From Pedosphaera sp. (GTDB lineage Bacteria; Verrucomicrobiota; Verrucomicrobiia; Limisphaerales; UBA1096), in contig JAKUOU010000023.1 of NCBI GenBank assembly GCA_022451065.1, positions 1-63,472 on the forward strand: DNA of 63,472 bases, written 5' to 3'. The first letter of the stretch is position 1; every line of letters begins with the position of its first letter. Position numbers and translations under genes: made by a program. This document shows, piece after piece, positions 31,881 to 41,240 of the stretch. Below the pieces are notes generated by a model, which did no database searches, was not told the origin of the DNA, and saw only the letters and a program-made list of their open reading frames with translations.

Positions 31881-33626
31881 CTAGTCTGGCTCGCCCTCTG
31901 TTGTCCAATACTTATGCATATCCTGCGCCGAAGGAACGATCAGCGGTCGAATCACGCGAAACCCGAGAAATTGGGCGTCAGTGTGATACCAGATACTCTT
32001 AGGCAACTGCGGATCCTGAAATTTCCAAGCGGCCGAGGACGCGATCCTGGCGGCGCTTCGCAAGCCCTCCGGCTTGTCCATCCATGAGCCACCCCTAGCA
32101 ACGCGAGGGTACAACGACTTACCGTACTCGAAGGGATTGGAAACGGTATCCTTGAACGTCGTGTAAATATCCGGAACGAACTGGTCGAGGGTCCACTCGG
32201 ACACGTTGCCGTGCATATCGTGCAGGCCCCAAGCGTTGGGTTTTTTCGTGCCGACCTTCTGGTACTTGAAGTCGCTGTTGCCATCGTGCCATGCATACTC
32301 ATCGATCAATGCTGGATCGTCACCGAAACTGTACCTTGTGGTGGTGCCGGCGCGGCAGGCATATTCCCACTCGGCCTCGGTCGGCAGGCGGTAGTAGTGG
32401 CCGGTCCTGGCGGTGAGCCATTTGCAATAGGTGTTGGCTGCATGCTGGGTCATGCTGATGGCCGGGAATCCTTCTGTGCCCATCCCGAAGCTCATCTCGA
32501 CATACGGCGTGGTCGGGCGCGCCACGGCATCGGAGACGGCGTCGAGTTCGGGCTTGTAACCTCGAATTTTCATCACCATTTTTTCCTCCTCCTCGTAGAT
32601 AAACAACGTGTAGGCGTTCCACGTGGTCTCGGTCTTGGCCATCCAAAACGGCGCGATCTTCACCTTGTGCTGTGGTCCCTCGGTCTCCTTTCTACCAGGT
32701 TCACCGGCGGGACTGCCCATCAAGAATTCGCCGCTTGGGATCGGGATCATTTCAAACTTGATACCGGTTCCGCTAATCTCCTCCTCGAACGGCTTCATGG
32801 TCGGCTCGAGTTGGTCGATAAGTTTTTCGATCGCCTTATTGCGAATATCGACAACCACCTTTGGCGCCGTGGCGAGGCTCTCATCGACCTTAGGTTGTTC
32901 GCCAGTATCGCGGCGGGTCGGCTCGAGTTTCAGCCCCTCCGGCCAGGAGGCACCCTGCACGATCCAGTCACGCAACAGGTCGAGTTGCTCCTGTGGCAGC
33001 GGGCCGCCCTTGTTGGATGGCGGCATCAGGTCATCATCGTCAGCTGGCAGCGTCACGGTCTGGTATAACGTGCTGTTTTCGAGATCAAACGGCACCACCG
33101 CCGCGCCGTATTCGCCGGCCTCGAAGGCGTACTGTCGCTCGTCAAGGCGCAGGTCCCCCTTGTCGTGCCCATCGCGATGGCAACTAACGCAGGACGCCTC
33201 CAGGATCGGCTTGATATCCTTGACGAAGTCGATGCGGCGCACCTGCTGGATCACCAACCCCTCCGGCCACTTGGCCCCGGCGGCAATCCATTCCTTGAGC
33301 ACGTTGGCCTGGTCTCTGGTGAGCGGATCACCCTTGGGCGGCATGATGTCGTCGTCATCCGGCGGCAGGATGGTAGTCGTATAGAGGGTGCTTTTTTGTG
33401 GATTGCCAGGAACGACGACCTTGCCGTACTCACTTCCTTCAAGCAGACCGGCATGGGTGTGCAGCTGCAGTTCGCCCTTGGGCTTTTTCTCGCCGTGACA
33501 ACTCAGGCAGGCTGATGCTAGCACTGGCTGAACCTGCTTCTCAAACGACACCTCGGCCTTGGCCAAGCCGCCAAGCAAGGCCAGCGTGGCAACTGTCAGT
33601 AATAATCGGTTTACCTTGGTTTGCAT
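31881..33626 (-). CDS. protein with two cytochrome-type CxxCH domains and a formylglycine-enzyme-like (SUMF1) domain
   Basis: Signal peptide [21 protein letters not shown] chose ATG 33626 (581 aa) because the frame to 33692 puts 22 polar residues ahead of it. Two repeats of a Planctomycete-type PSCyt1 module follow, each with a heme-like CxxCH (CLSCH at about 42, CVSCH at about 146) and a DDDDxMPP motif near a WIxxGAxWPEG end. The rest (about 285-575) is an FGE-sulfatase domain: [48 protein letters not shown]. Formylglycine generation is not proven for such fusions; it could be a carbohydrate-binding or structural use of the fold. The protein is exported. Confidence 0.88.
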   Translation of the reverse strand: MQTKVNRLLLTVATLALLGGLAKAEVSFEKQVQPVLASACLSCHGEKKPKGELQLHTHAGLLEGSEYGKVVVPGNPQKSTLYTTTILPPDDDDIMPPKGDPLTRDQANVLKEWIAAGAKWPEGLVIQQVRRIDFVKDIKPILEASCVSCHRDGHDKGDLRLDERQYAFEAGEYGAAVVPFDLENSTLYQTVTLPADDDDLMPPSNKGGPLPQEQLDLLRDWIVQGASWPEGLKLEPTRRDTGEQPKVDESLATAPKVVVDIRNKAIEKLIDQLEPTMKPFEEEISGTGIKFEMIPIPSGEFLMGSPAGEPGRKETEGPQHKVKIAPFWMAKTETTWNAYTLFIYEEEEKMVMKIRGYKPELDAVSDAVARPTTPYVEMSFGMGTEGFPAISMTQHAANTYCKWLTARTGHYYRLPTEAEWEYACRAGTTTRYSFGDDPALIDEYAWHDGNSDFKYQKVGTKKPNAWGLHDMHGNVSEWTLDQFVPDIYTTFKDTVSNPFEYGKSLYPRVARGGSWMDKPEGLRSAARIASSAAWKFQDPQLPKSIWYHTDAQFLGFRVIRPLIVPSAQDMHKYWTTEGEPD

Positions 33627-33753
33627 CTCCAAAAGCCGGGTAATCTCCTTGCTAAAACAGCCATTGTCAATCGGCACGTTGCCCTTGATCAAACGTAGCC
33701 GGTTTGCAGCTTGTCACCCTGCAACTGGCCCCATAGATTGGCGGCTTGTCCCA

Positions 33754-34488
33754 ATGGAAGATGCGGGTTCACGACGGAATGGCTTCACCTTGATCGAGTT
33801 GCTGGTCGTGATCGCGATCATCGCTATCCTCGCCTCACTGCTCCTGCCAGCGCTTGGCCGTGCAAAGGAGAAAAGTAAAGCCGCCCGATGCAGTAGCAAC
33901 CTGCATCAGCACGCGCTCGCGTTCGCAATGTATGTCGATGATAACGAGGATTACTACCCTGCCTACTCACAGTGGGGAACACTGGGCGGCAAAAAGGGAG
34001 AGATGAGCCTGCACGGCGGTTTGGTTTCGCCTGAGAAACGGCCGCTAAACGCCTATGCGCCGTCGTTTGGCGTATTCCATTGTCCGGCCGACAAAGGCGA
34101 CTCGCTGCACACCGACAAGTTCCCGAAAAGAATCCGGAGCTGCTACGACGGCTGGGGTAACAGCTATCTGACCGTGTGGTCGGTCGAAACGCTGCGCATC
34201 CAACACGTCACCGGCGACTCAAATCACGGGCTGCGCAGTTCCCGCCGCCCAATGAAAGCGTCCGAGATGAGTCGCAGCCCGTCGAACAAGCTGGTAACCG
34301 GCGACTGGCCATGGTGGGCGGACCGCAAGAAGACCCACCTCAGGAGTCAGTGGCACAACTACCACGACCAATATCGATTCAATGTCCTTTGGGGAGACGG
34401 TCACACCGAGTTTTTCGAATTCCCCAAGGAGGCGTATAACTGGAACTATACCGGGCCAAAGCCGGATCCCGGTTACAAGTGGTGGTAA
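33754..34488 (+). CDS. prepilin-type (type IV pilin-like) protein, 244 aa
   Basis: Start ATG 33754 gives [17 protein letters not shown]: a short basic leader, the prepilin-peptidase cleavage site before Phe and Glu at mature position 5, and a hydrophobic helix ([17 protein letters not shown]). The globular part has a FHCPADKGD motif and near the end [12 protein letters not shown], a variant of the H-X9-DG tail (here H-X10-DG). These are type II secretion/pilus-like pseudopilins, common in many copies in Verrucomicrobia. It is divergent from the cytochrome/FGE gene and convergent with the DUF1501 gene. The longer frame from 33559 is rejected. Confidence 0.85.
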   Translation: MEDAGSRRNGFTLIELLVVIAIIAILASLLLPALGRAKEKSKAARCSSNLHQHALAFAMYVDDNEDYYPAYSQWGTLGGKKGEMSLHGGLVSPEKRPLNAYAPSFGVFHCPADKGDSLHTDKFPKRIRSCYDGWGNSYLTVWSVETLRIQHVTGDSNHGLRSSRRPMKASEMSRSPSNKLVTGDWPWWADRKKTHLRSQWHNYHDQYRFNVLWGDGHTEFFEFPKEAYNWNYTGPKPDPGYKWW

Positions 34489-34515
34489 CCTTGGTCAGAC
34501 GCTTGCCAATCGGGG

Positions 34516-35853
34516 TCAGATGAGCTCGTGGATTGGCTTGTGGCCGTCGGTGATATAGTGGGGCCGACCGGTGAGGTCCGGTAGAGTCGCCGTGTCGGTG
34601 TCGATGCCGACGTGATGGTACAGCGTAGCCAGCACCTCCATGAAATGTACCGGCCGCTCAGATGCCTCGCCTCCCAGACGATCGGTCGCGCCAATCACCT
34701 GCCCGTGCTTCATGCCGCCACCGGACAGCAGCGCGCATGAGACGCGCGGCCAGTGATCGCGGCCGCCATCCTTGTTGATTTTCGGCGTGCGGCCGAACTC
34801 GCCCCAAGCACAGACGGCCACGTCCTTGTCCAGACCGCGATCATGCAAATCCCGGATGAGCGCTGAAACCCCCTGATCGAACATCGGCATGTCACTGCGG
34901 GCATTGCCGTAGTTGTTGCCGTGCCAATCCCAAAAACTGAACGCCACCGTAACCACCCTCACGCCAGCCTCGACGAGCCGGCGGGCGACGAGGAATTGCT
35001 CTAGGATGCGCGGGGCCGCGTCACCGCGGATACCGGTGTCGCCCTTGCCGTACATCTCAATCGTGCGCTTGGGCTCGCGGGTGTGATCGAGCGCCTTAGC
35101 CAGGCGGCTTGAGGTCAGAATGCCAAACGCCTGCTGATTGAAAGAGTCCATCCCTTCCATCAAGCCGGCGGCGTCCACGTCGCGACGAAATTGGTCGAAG
35201 CTTTTCAATAGCCCCATCCGGTCCTTCAGCCGATCGAGGCTGATCCCCTTGAGAGTCATGTCCGCCTTGCCGTCGCCCTCGGGCCGGAACGACTTGTGTG
35301 CCACGCCGCAAAAACCGGGCGTGGCGGCGTTGTAAGGACTGTGTTTCATCCTTGGCTCTAGGCCGACGAACGGCGGTAACGCGGGATTGCGCGCACCCTG
35401 CAGCTTGGAGATCACCGCGCCAAATGTGGGCCAGCCTCCGGACGGTTTCTGTGAGTTGAGCGTGTGGCCGGTAAAGCAAATGTGATTGGAGTGCTCGTCA
35501 CGCGCCCCGACAATGGACCGGATCGGCGTCGCACGGTGCATTTGCTTGGCGATCAGCGGCAGCATCTCGCTAATCTGGATGCCGGGCACGGTGGTGCGAA
35601 TCGGCTTGAACTCCCCGCGAATTTCCCTCGGCGCATCCAACTTCAGGTCATACATGTCCTGATGAGGCGGGCCGCCGGGCAGGTAAATCATGATGATGGA
35701 TTTTTCGCGCTTGCCGCCGCTCGAGGTCTCGGAAGCACGCAGCAACTCCGGCAACGCCAGTCCGCCCATGCCCAAGCCGCCAATCCTAAGGAAATTGCGC
35801 CGGCTAACGCCATCACAAAATCGCCCGGAAGAATTACCGTAGATACTCAGCAT
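34516..35853 (-). CDS. Tat-exported DUF1501 family protein (sulfatase-like fold)
   Basis: 445 residues from ATG 35853. Tat signal SRRNFLRIGGLGMGGLALPEL, then the DUF1501 hallmarks: SIIMIYLPGGPPHQDMYDLK, EHSNHICFTGH, TVAFSFWDWHGNN, VCAWGEFGRTPKINKDGGRDHWPR and the C-terminal LATLYHHVGID. The family has an alkaline-phosphatase-like fold and is found next to DUF1549/DUF1553 cytochrome-type proteins in Planctomycetes and Verrucomicrobia. Here that partner is absent, and the nearest cytochrome-type protein is the fused one three genes away. Function unknown; exported. An in-frame ATG at 35895 would add a non-conserved leader. Confidence 0.9.
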   Translation of the reverse strand: MLSIYGNSSGRFCDGVSRRNFLRIGGLGMGGLALPELLRASETSSGGKREKSIIMIYLPGGPPHQDMYDLKLDAPREIRGEFKPIRTTVPGIQISEMLPLIAKQMHRATPIRSIVGARDEHSNHICFTGHTLNSQKPSGGWPTFGAVISKLQGARNPALPPFVGLEPRMKHSPYNAATPGFCGVAHKSFRPEGDGKADMTLKGISLDRLKDRMGLLKSFDQFRRDVDAAGLMEGMDSFNQQAFGILTSSRLAKALDHTREPKRTIEMYGKGDTGIRGDAAPRILEQFLVARRLVEAGVRVVTVAFSFWDWHGNNYGNARSDMPMFDQGVSALIRDLHDRGLDKDVAVCAWGEFGRTPKINKDGGRDHWPRVSCALLSGGGMKHGQVIGATDRLGGEASERPVHFMEVLATLYHHVGIDTDTATLPDLTGRPHYITDGHKPIHELI

Positions 35854-36071
35854 CGCTCCCTGCTTCCGGTGGCGGCATGTGTCATGGGCAGCCACCTCCG
35901 GTCCACGCGGATGTTGCCCTCTTGGTCAATCAATGCAACCCCATTTTCCCGCCCGCTTGGTCCTACCCACTTGGCGCTTTGGTCGTGCATCACCTGACCA
36001 ATTCGCATAGCGTCCCCGGCCGCCGACAACGCGGTGGCCCTACAGTCGCCGTAACGGCCCAATGACCAACA

Positions 36072-37895
36072 ATGTTAAATCAGTTTCAAAAACGATCTGC
36101 ACGCCTGGCCCTGGCCGCCCTACTACTCTCCACAGCGCTTGGCCAAGCGCATGTAGGGGAACATCCCTCTGTTCACGACACGGTGGCCGGCATTATCGAC
36201 CGTTTCAGCAAGACCATGTCGCTAAAGGAACTCAACGCGATGGATGCTTCCAAGGCCAAGTCGCTGCTAACGGAAAAGGAACTGCACATTTTGGCAACAG
36301 AACACATCACCTTCCGTGTCAACGTGCCGGTGAAAGTGATTATCATCCGCGAGACAGCCATGGGAGACAAACCATTCTGGCTGAAGGATAGCGGATTCAC
36401 TCCGATGGGATTCAAAATCACCTTACAGGGTACAGAAGTGGATTTTTGGATGAAGGATTTCGAGGCCGGCCGAATCGGCCTCGGTGTCAACTCGCTCACC
36501 GGCGGTAACTCGCATTACATAGCGGCACTGATGCCGCTCAAGAAAGAGACAAAGCTGGAGGTCACCGAACTATATCCCGGCCAACTCCGCGTAGGCGCAC
36601 TCAAGGACGGCCTTCAGCCATTCGTCGATCGTCCCGAGGCGATGCCGAAGCTCCCTGTGCTGCCCGGCGTGCTCTCCGGGCTGGCGGTGATCCGCACTCA
36701 AAACGAAAGCCGTGATGACGCCAAACTGATCAACCTGTTCCGCAATACAAATCACCCCGCCTTGGCCAAGCCGGACCAAGTCGTGCTTACGTGGAGCGGC
36801 GACCCGAAGACCACCCAATCCATCCAATGGCGCACCGGGCCAAGTGTCACCAAAGGCGAAGTGCAGTGGGTGAAAAAATCAGACTACAACCGATTCCAAC
36901 CGGCCCAGCCCAAGCAGACGAAAGCCACGACGTTCAAGATGGAGAATGCTAACCTGCTGAACGATCCTGCCGTCCACCGACACACGGTCACCCTCACCGG
37001 CCTCGATCCGGGCACGGCCTACATTTACTCTGTCGGTGACGGCTCGGACGACGGCTGGTCGGAGTTGGCGGAGTTCACCACCGCGCCGGGCCGAACAGAG
37101 CCGTTCTCGTTTATGTACATGGGGGACGCACAAAACGGGCTTGAGCGCTGGGGCAGCCTAGTTCAAAGCGCCTACCGCCAGCGTCCCGACGTGGCATTTT
37201 GCATCATGGCCGGCGATCTAGTCGATCGCGGCAACGAGCGCGATGACTGGGACAGCTTTTTCCACAGTTCCCGGGGTGTCTACGACCACTGCCCCGTTGT
37301 CCCTGCCATCGGCAACCACGAAAACCAGGGCGGCCACCCTGGCATGTACCTCCAGATGTTCGACCTTCCGAAAAACGGCCCAGAAGGCATCGAGCCCGAA
37401 AGGGCGTACACCTTCCGCTATAGCAACGCCGAATTCTTCGTGCTCGATACCAACCTGACAATGGAAAGCCAAGCTGCCTGGCTGGAAAAAGCCCTCGCTG
37501 CCAGCACGGCGACGTGGAAGTTTGCCGTGTATCACCACCCCGCCTACTCCTCCAAGCCGGAGCGGGACAATCCCAGCATCCGCGAGCACTGGACGCCGTT
37601 ATTCGACAAGTATCACCTCGACATGGCCCTGCAGGGGCACGACCACGCCTACCTCCGCACTTACCCGATAAAGGATCAAAAAAAAGTGGCCAGCACTGCT
37701 GAAGGCACCGTGTATATCGTTTCCGTCTCCGGCACAAAATACTACGAGCAGGACAAGCGCGAATACACCGAGTTTGGCATGACCAATACCTCCACTTTCC
37801 AAGTACTCGATATCCAGATCAGCGGTAACCGCCTCGTGTATCGCTCCTACGACACTGATGGGAAACTGAGGGACAACCTCATCATCGAGAAGTAG
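36072..37895 (+). CDS. secreted purple-acid-phosphatase-like metallophosphoesterase, 607 aa
   Basis: Signal peptide (residues 1-26). A 190-residue N-terminal domain without a recognised family follows, with a His-rich start HVGEHPSVHD. A fibronectin-like domain (about 228-345) has VVLTWSGDP and TVTLTGLDPGTAYIYSVGDG. The metallophosphoesterase domain has all five blocks: MGDAQ (Asp352), AGDLVDRGN, IGNHEN, VYHHPAYS and GHDHAYLRT. The order matches plant-type purple acid phosphatases. It would release phosphate from organic esters outside the cell. The gene starts with ATG and no clear ribosome-binding site, and a pseudopilin gene follows 54 bases after its stop. Confidence 0.87.
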   Translation: MLNQFQKRSARLALAALLLSTALGQAHVGEHPSVHDTVAGIIDRFSKTMSLKELNAMDASKAKSLLTEKELHILATEHITFRVNVPVKVIIIRETAMGDKPFWLKDSGFTPMGFKITLQGTEVDFWMKDFEAGRIGLGVNSLTGGNSHYIAALMPLKKETKLEVTELYPGQLRVGALKDGLQPFVDRPEAMPKLPVLPGVLSGLAVIRTQNESRDDAKLINLFRNTNHPALAKPDQVVLTWSGDPKTTQSIQWRTGPSVTKGEVQWVKKSDYNRFQPAQPKQTKATTFKMENANLLNDPAVHRHTVTLTGLDPGTAYIYSVGDGSDDGWSELAEFTTAPGRTEPFSFMYMGDAQNGLERWGSLVQSAYRQRPDVAFCIMAGDLVDRGNERDDWDSFFHSSRGVYDHCPVVPAIGNHENQGGHPGMYLQMFDLPKNGPEGIEPERAYTFRYSNAEFFVLDTNLTMESQAAWLEKALAASTATWKFAVYHHPAYSSKPERDNPSIREHWTPLFDKYHLDMALQGHDHAYLRTYPIKDQKKVASTAEGTVYIVSVSGTKYYEQDKREYTEFGMTNTSTFQVLDIQISGNRLVYRSYDTDGKLRDNLIIEK

Positions 37896-37949
37896 CCAAA
37901 AGACTTGCGCCACTTGGCCAAGCGGAACAGCCTACCGCTGTTCATCCCA

Positions 37950-38753
37950 ATGCAAACAGTACGGCAAAATCGGTCTGGCTTCACACTCATTGAATTACTG
38001 GTGGTGATCGCCATCATCGCGATCCTTGCCGGCATGTTGCTACCTGCATTGGCCAAGGCCAAAAGCAAGGCCACCGGCGCCAAGTGTTCCAGTAACCTGC
38101 GGCAGATGGGCATCGGGCTCATCGCGTTCTCGGATGACTTCGGACACTATCCAGTCGGCATCAACGGCAACCGCGGTTCCACGTGGATTTGGCCGTCGCA
38201 AATCCGCCAATACCTCGGTGGGGCCAGCGCCAAGAGCACCGAGCTTTTCAAATGCCCCTCGGCCCCCGACAAGGCCCAGTGGAAAGTGAAATTCAAGGGC
38301 AGCCAACCGGCCGAGGATGGCTATCTCAAGGGCGAGGTGCGACTCATCCCCGGCGGGAGCAGTTTCATGAGTTACGGCTATAACGTCTGGGGCGCCTGGG
38401 CGGGAATGATCCCAAACCAGGGCATGGGTGTCTACAAGGGGCACCCCGACTGGGGTGAAACCAAACCCAACCAAGTCAAGGTACCCAGCGAGATGATCGC
38501 GCTTGGTGACAGCAACTGGGATCTGACGCGCAAGGGGGACCGAGACTGGAGTGGCTTCATTGGCATGTACGAGGAACGCCAATGGCCGTTACCCCTCCAC
38601 AGCGATCGGGCAGAAATTTTATTCGTCGATGGCCACGTCACAGCTGAAAGACGTATCGACCTCGCCGCTCAACGCAACAGGGATCAAGCCCGTAAAGACG
38701 CTGCAGCCAAGCGCTGGAACCTCGATAACACTCCGCACCACAATCGGCGCTAA
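37950..38753 (+). CDS. prepilin-type protein with H-X9-DG tail, 267 aa
   Basis: [19 protein letters not shown] gives a basic leader and pilin helix, so I start at ATG 37950; the frame to 37905 is rejected. The helix [25 protein letters not shown] is almost the same as in the three tandem pilins further on. The globular part has FKCPSAPDKAQ and an end motif HSDRAEILFVDGHV, a perfect H-X9-DG. Because it follows the phosphatase gene by 54 bases, both may share a transcript. The CTTGGCCAAG palindrome at 37913-37922 lies between them. Confidence 0.88.
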   Translation: MQTVRQNRSGFTLIELLVVIAIIAILAGMLLPALAKAKSKATGAKCSSNLRQMGIGLIAFSDDFGHYPVGINGNRGSTWIWPSQIRQYLGGASAKSTELFKCPSAPDKAQWKVKFKGSQPAEDGYLKGEVRLIPGGSSFMSYGYNVWGAWAGMIPNQGMGVYKGHPDWGETKPNQVKVPSEMIALGDSNWDLTRKGDRDWSGFIGMYEERQWPLPLHSDRAEILFVDGHVTAERRIDLAAQRNRDQARKDAAAKRWNLDNTPHHNRR

Positions 38754-38803
38754 AAAAAGAGAGCCACTAGGGCCCCCTTCAATTGAATTGATTCGGTGTC
38801 GGT

Positions 38804-39724
38804 TCAGGACAGTTCGTCACGAACCGTCTCGAGCAACTGCTTGGTTTTCTTGATGCCAGTGTAGGCATCGACCTTGCTGCCCTCGTACTCGATCCCAACG
38901 TAGCCGTGGTAACCGGCAGCGAGAACAATGTTCATCATCCGGCGATAGTCGGTCCGAACCTCATCGCCTTTTTCATCGAACTCGTGAGACTTGGCGCTGA
39001 CCGCCTTGGCAAATGGCATCAACTCGGTCACTCCCTGATAACGGTCGTACCACTTGCCGTCGCCGACGTTGAAGTTCCCAAAGTCCGGCAAGGTTCCGCA
39101 GTTGGGCAGATTAACGATTTTCATCACGCCAGCGAGCCAGGCACCGTTAGACGACAGGCCCCCGTGGTTCTCCACGATCACGTTCAGGCCAAGCTTGGCT
39201 CCATACTCAGACAAGCTACGCAAGCCGTCGGCAGCCAACTTCTGTTTCTCCTCAAAACTGCCGTTACCGGTTGTGGCGGCGTTGACCCGGATGGAATGGC
39301 AACCGAGAAATTTGGCCGCGTCGACCCATTTATGATGGTTCAGCACCGCCTTATTACGCTCGGCAGTGTCCCCGTGACCAAGCGATCCTTCGCCATCGAC
39401 CATGATCAACAGGCTCTTCACACCGTGATCGGCCGCGCGCGATTTCAATTGGCCAAGGTAGGATTCGTCGTTGGCCTTGTCCTTGAAGAACTGGTTCACA
39501 TACTCGATAGCATCAAGATCGAACTCCTCCTTCGTTACCTTAGCAAAATCGAGTGCGTTTAGCTTCCCACCGAAGAACTGGCGGTTCAGCGACCACTGCG
39601 CCAACGAGATATCGTAAAGCGAATTACTGCTACCGCCAGCCAAGCTTTGGCAACCGACCGCCGCCGCCGCACCCATGGCACCAACGGCAAGCGAAGACTG
39701 CTTCACAAATTCACGTCGATTCAT
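38804..39724 (-). CDS. Tat/lipoprotein-exported sugar phosphate isomerase/epimerase family protein
   Basis: A xylose-isomerase-like TIM-barrel protein, 306 residues from ATG 39724. The N-terminus [24 protein letters not shown] combines a twin-arginine start with a lipobox-like end at Cys. In the barrel I see [51 protein letters not shown], the GTLPDFGNF metal-site segment and [12 protein letters not shown]. Such proteins isomerise or epimerise sugars, often inositols. It follows the MFS transporter by 40 bases on the same strand, so uptake and conversion of one compound is a fair guess. Confidence 0.88.
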   Translation of the reverse strand: MNRREFVKQSSLAVGAMGAAAAVGCQSLAGGSSNSLYDISLAQWSLNRQFFGGKLNALDFAKVTKEEFDLDAIEYVNQFFKDKANDESYLGQLKSRAADHGVKSLLIMVDGEGSLGHGDTAERNKAVLNHHKWVDAAKFLGCHSIRVNAATTGNGSFEEKQKLAADGLRSLSEYGAKLGLNVIVENHGGLSSNGAWLAGVMKIVNLPNCGTLPDFGNFNVGDGKWYDRYQGVTELMPFAKAVSAKSHEFDEKGDEVRTDYRRMMNIVLAAGYHGYVGIEYEGSKVDAYTGIKKTKQLLETVRDELS

Positions 39725-39764
39725 CTTTTTTATCATGATAGTTATTTAATTAAAATTATGCACT

Positions 39765-41081
39765 TTATTCTGTAGAAGCCTTCTCCTGTTTTACCTTATC
39801 CCAAAAAGCAAAGGCAAAAATAACAGCAACCACCAGCGCCATTAAACTTGGAAACATCCAGAAAGTTTTCCAGTTCGCCATAGCATCTTGAACAATTCCA
39901 GCTGTCGCTGTTGGTTTTTCTGTTAGAAACATTTTCCCGAAAGACTCCCAAAATCCAAAAGTCGGGGTCTCAATCGTAGCAGCAAGCGCATCGGAACTTT
40001 CTTGAACCGCGGCAAATTTGGCACCGGCAATTTTATAGCCAAAAAACATGCCCACACCCTGGGTAAAGAAAACCAAAAGTGACTGCGCCTGACTTCGAAC
40101 CTCCTTTGGCGCCTTGTTGTCCGTGTACATAAAGCCGGTCACAAAGAAAAAATCATAACAAATACCGTGAAGCACCACTCCTAGCATAATCATCCAGACG
40201 ACTTGATCCGGTGCACCCATGGCAAATAACGCATAGCGGGCAACCCATGCCAGCATTCCGATCAATATCATGATTTTCACGCCCAATTTCCGGAAGAAAA
40301 ACGGGACAAGTAGCATAAAAAATATTTCAGACACTTGACCAAGTGCCATGGTGGAGGCCGGAGCCTGGAACCCTATTTGAGGAAGGTAAACTGAAGTATA
40401 AGCAAAGTAGTAGGCCAACGGAACACAGATCAAAGCAGAACAAATGATAAAGATTAAAAAGGGAATGCTCCCAAGCAGTTTAAATGCATCAAACATAAAC
40501 AATGTCCCAACATCCACTGGCTTCCCCCTGCCAGGAGGAGGTGTTTTCGGCATGAAGAAACAAAGCACTCCCAATACAATTCCAGAAACTGCACCCAAGG
40601 TGAAAATCTTAGGGCTACTGGACATGCCTAGACCACCAACGACCAAACCGGCAACAATCCAACCAATCGTTCCCCAAACACGAAGTGCGGGAAATTTGTT
40701 TCGATCATCAATGTTTGCAAACGCAACTGTGTTACTGAGGGCGAGCGTCGGCATATAACACAACATGTGCGCCATAATAATCCAACTCAATGCATCTCCC
40801 TTGCCATTGGCAATAAGTTGCGGTGCCACAAACAGTAATAGACCGCCAACGACATGCAGCACGCCCATCGTTTTCTCACAATTGAAGAAGCGATCAGAAA
40901 TCAACCCAAGAAATAACGGCGCAATGATCGCAGCAAGCGGAACAGCTGAATAAGCACCTCCTATGATATCACTCAGATTATTAGTTGATAAAGCCAATCC
41001 AAGTGTCGTAAACCACGTACCCCAGACAAAAAACTGGAGGAACATCATAATCGAAAGCTTGATACGGATGGATGAATTCAT
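39765..41081 (-). CDS. MFS transporter, nucleoside:H+ symporter (NupG/XapB)-like
   Basis: 438 residues with about 12 membrane helices. The beginning IKLSIMMFLQFFVWGTWFTTLG and the helix-4/5 segment LRVWGTIGWIVAGLVVG are typical of the nucleoside:H+ symporter branch. The central cytoplasmic loop has PKTPPPGRGKP. The last helix is followed by KVKQEKASTE. It is cotranscribed with the isomerase gene downstream. Many Planctomycete and Verrucomicrobial members may carry sugars or nucleosides, so the substrate is open. The gene is clearly more AT-rich than pnp next to it. Confidence 0.85.
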   Translation of the reverse strand: MNSSIRIKLSIMMFLQFFVWGTWFTTLGLALSTNNLSDIIGGAYSAVPLAAIIAPLFLGLISDRFFNCEKTMGVLHVVGGLLLFVAPQLIANGKGDALSWIIMAHMLCYMPTLALSNTVAFANIDDRNKFPALRVWGTIGWIVAGLVVGGLGMSSSPKIFTLGAVSGIVLGVLCFFMPKTPPPGRGKPVDVGTLFMFDAFKLLGSIPFLIFIICSALICVPLAYYFAYTSVYLPQIGFQAPASTMALGQVSEIFFMLLVPFFFRKLGVKIMILIGMLAWVARYALFAMGAPDQVVWMIMLGVVLHGICYDFFFVTGFMYTDNKAPKEVRSQAQSLLVFFTQGVGMFFGYKIAGAKFAAVQESSDALAATIETPTFGFWESFGKMFLTEKPTATAGIVQDAMANWKTFWMFPSLMALVVAVIFAFAFWDKVKQEKASTE

Positions 41082-41160
41082 TTGTTAAGGGATTTGGGGT
41101 TATTGATTCGCTCGACCAAGCGGGTTGCAAGCTGCCAAACGGAACAAGGAGGACAATAGC

Positions 41161-41184
41161 CCTTGGCCAGGCGCTTGGTCAAGG
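41161..41184. repeat. inverted pair of CTTGGCC half-sites in the pnp-MFS spacer
   Basis: CCTTGGCCAG (41161-41170), loop GCGC, TTGGTCAAGG (41175-41184). Eight Watson-Crick pairs and two G-U pairs would form a 10-bp hairpin in plus-strand RNA. It uses two copies of the window-wide palindrome and stands directly beyond the pnp terminator. Confidence 0.6.
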
Positions 41185-41188
41185 GCAC

Positions 41189-41215
41189 AAAAAAGGCGGG
41201 CCAAGTGGCCCGCCT
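41189..41215 (-). terminator. intrinsic terminator of pnp
   Basis: On the minus strand AGGCGGGCC, loop ACTT, GGCCCGCCT (41215-41194), followed by six T residues (41194-41189). A perfect 9-bp GC-rich stem, 25 bases after the pnp stop. Confidence 0.9.
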
Positions 41216-41240
41216 GAAATGGTTTTGTTCGCCTAGTGAC

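Noticed and set aside
35847..36062. Minus-strand 71-codon frame upstream of the DUF1501 gene (GRENGVALIDQEGNIRVDRRW)
   Set aside because: It overlaps the DUF1501 start and matches no family I know; it could be a gene remnant, but the evidence is too thin.
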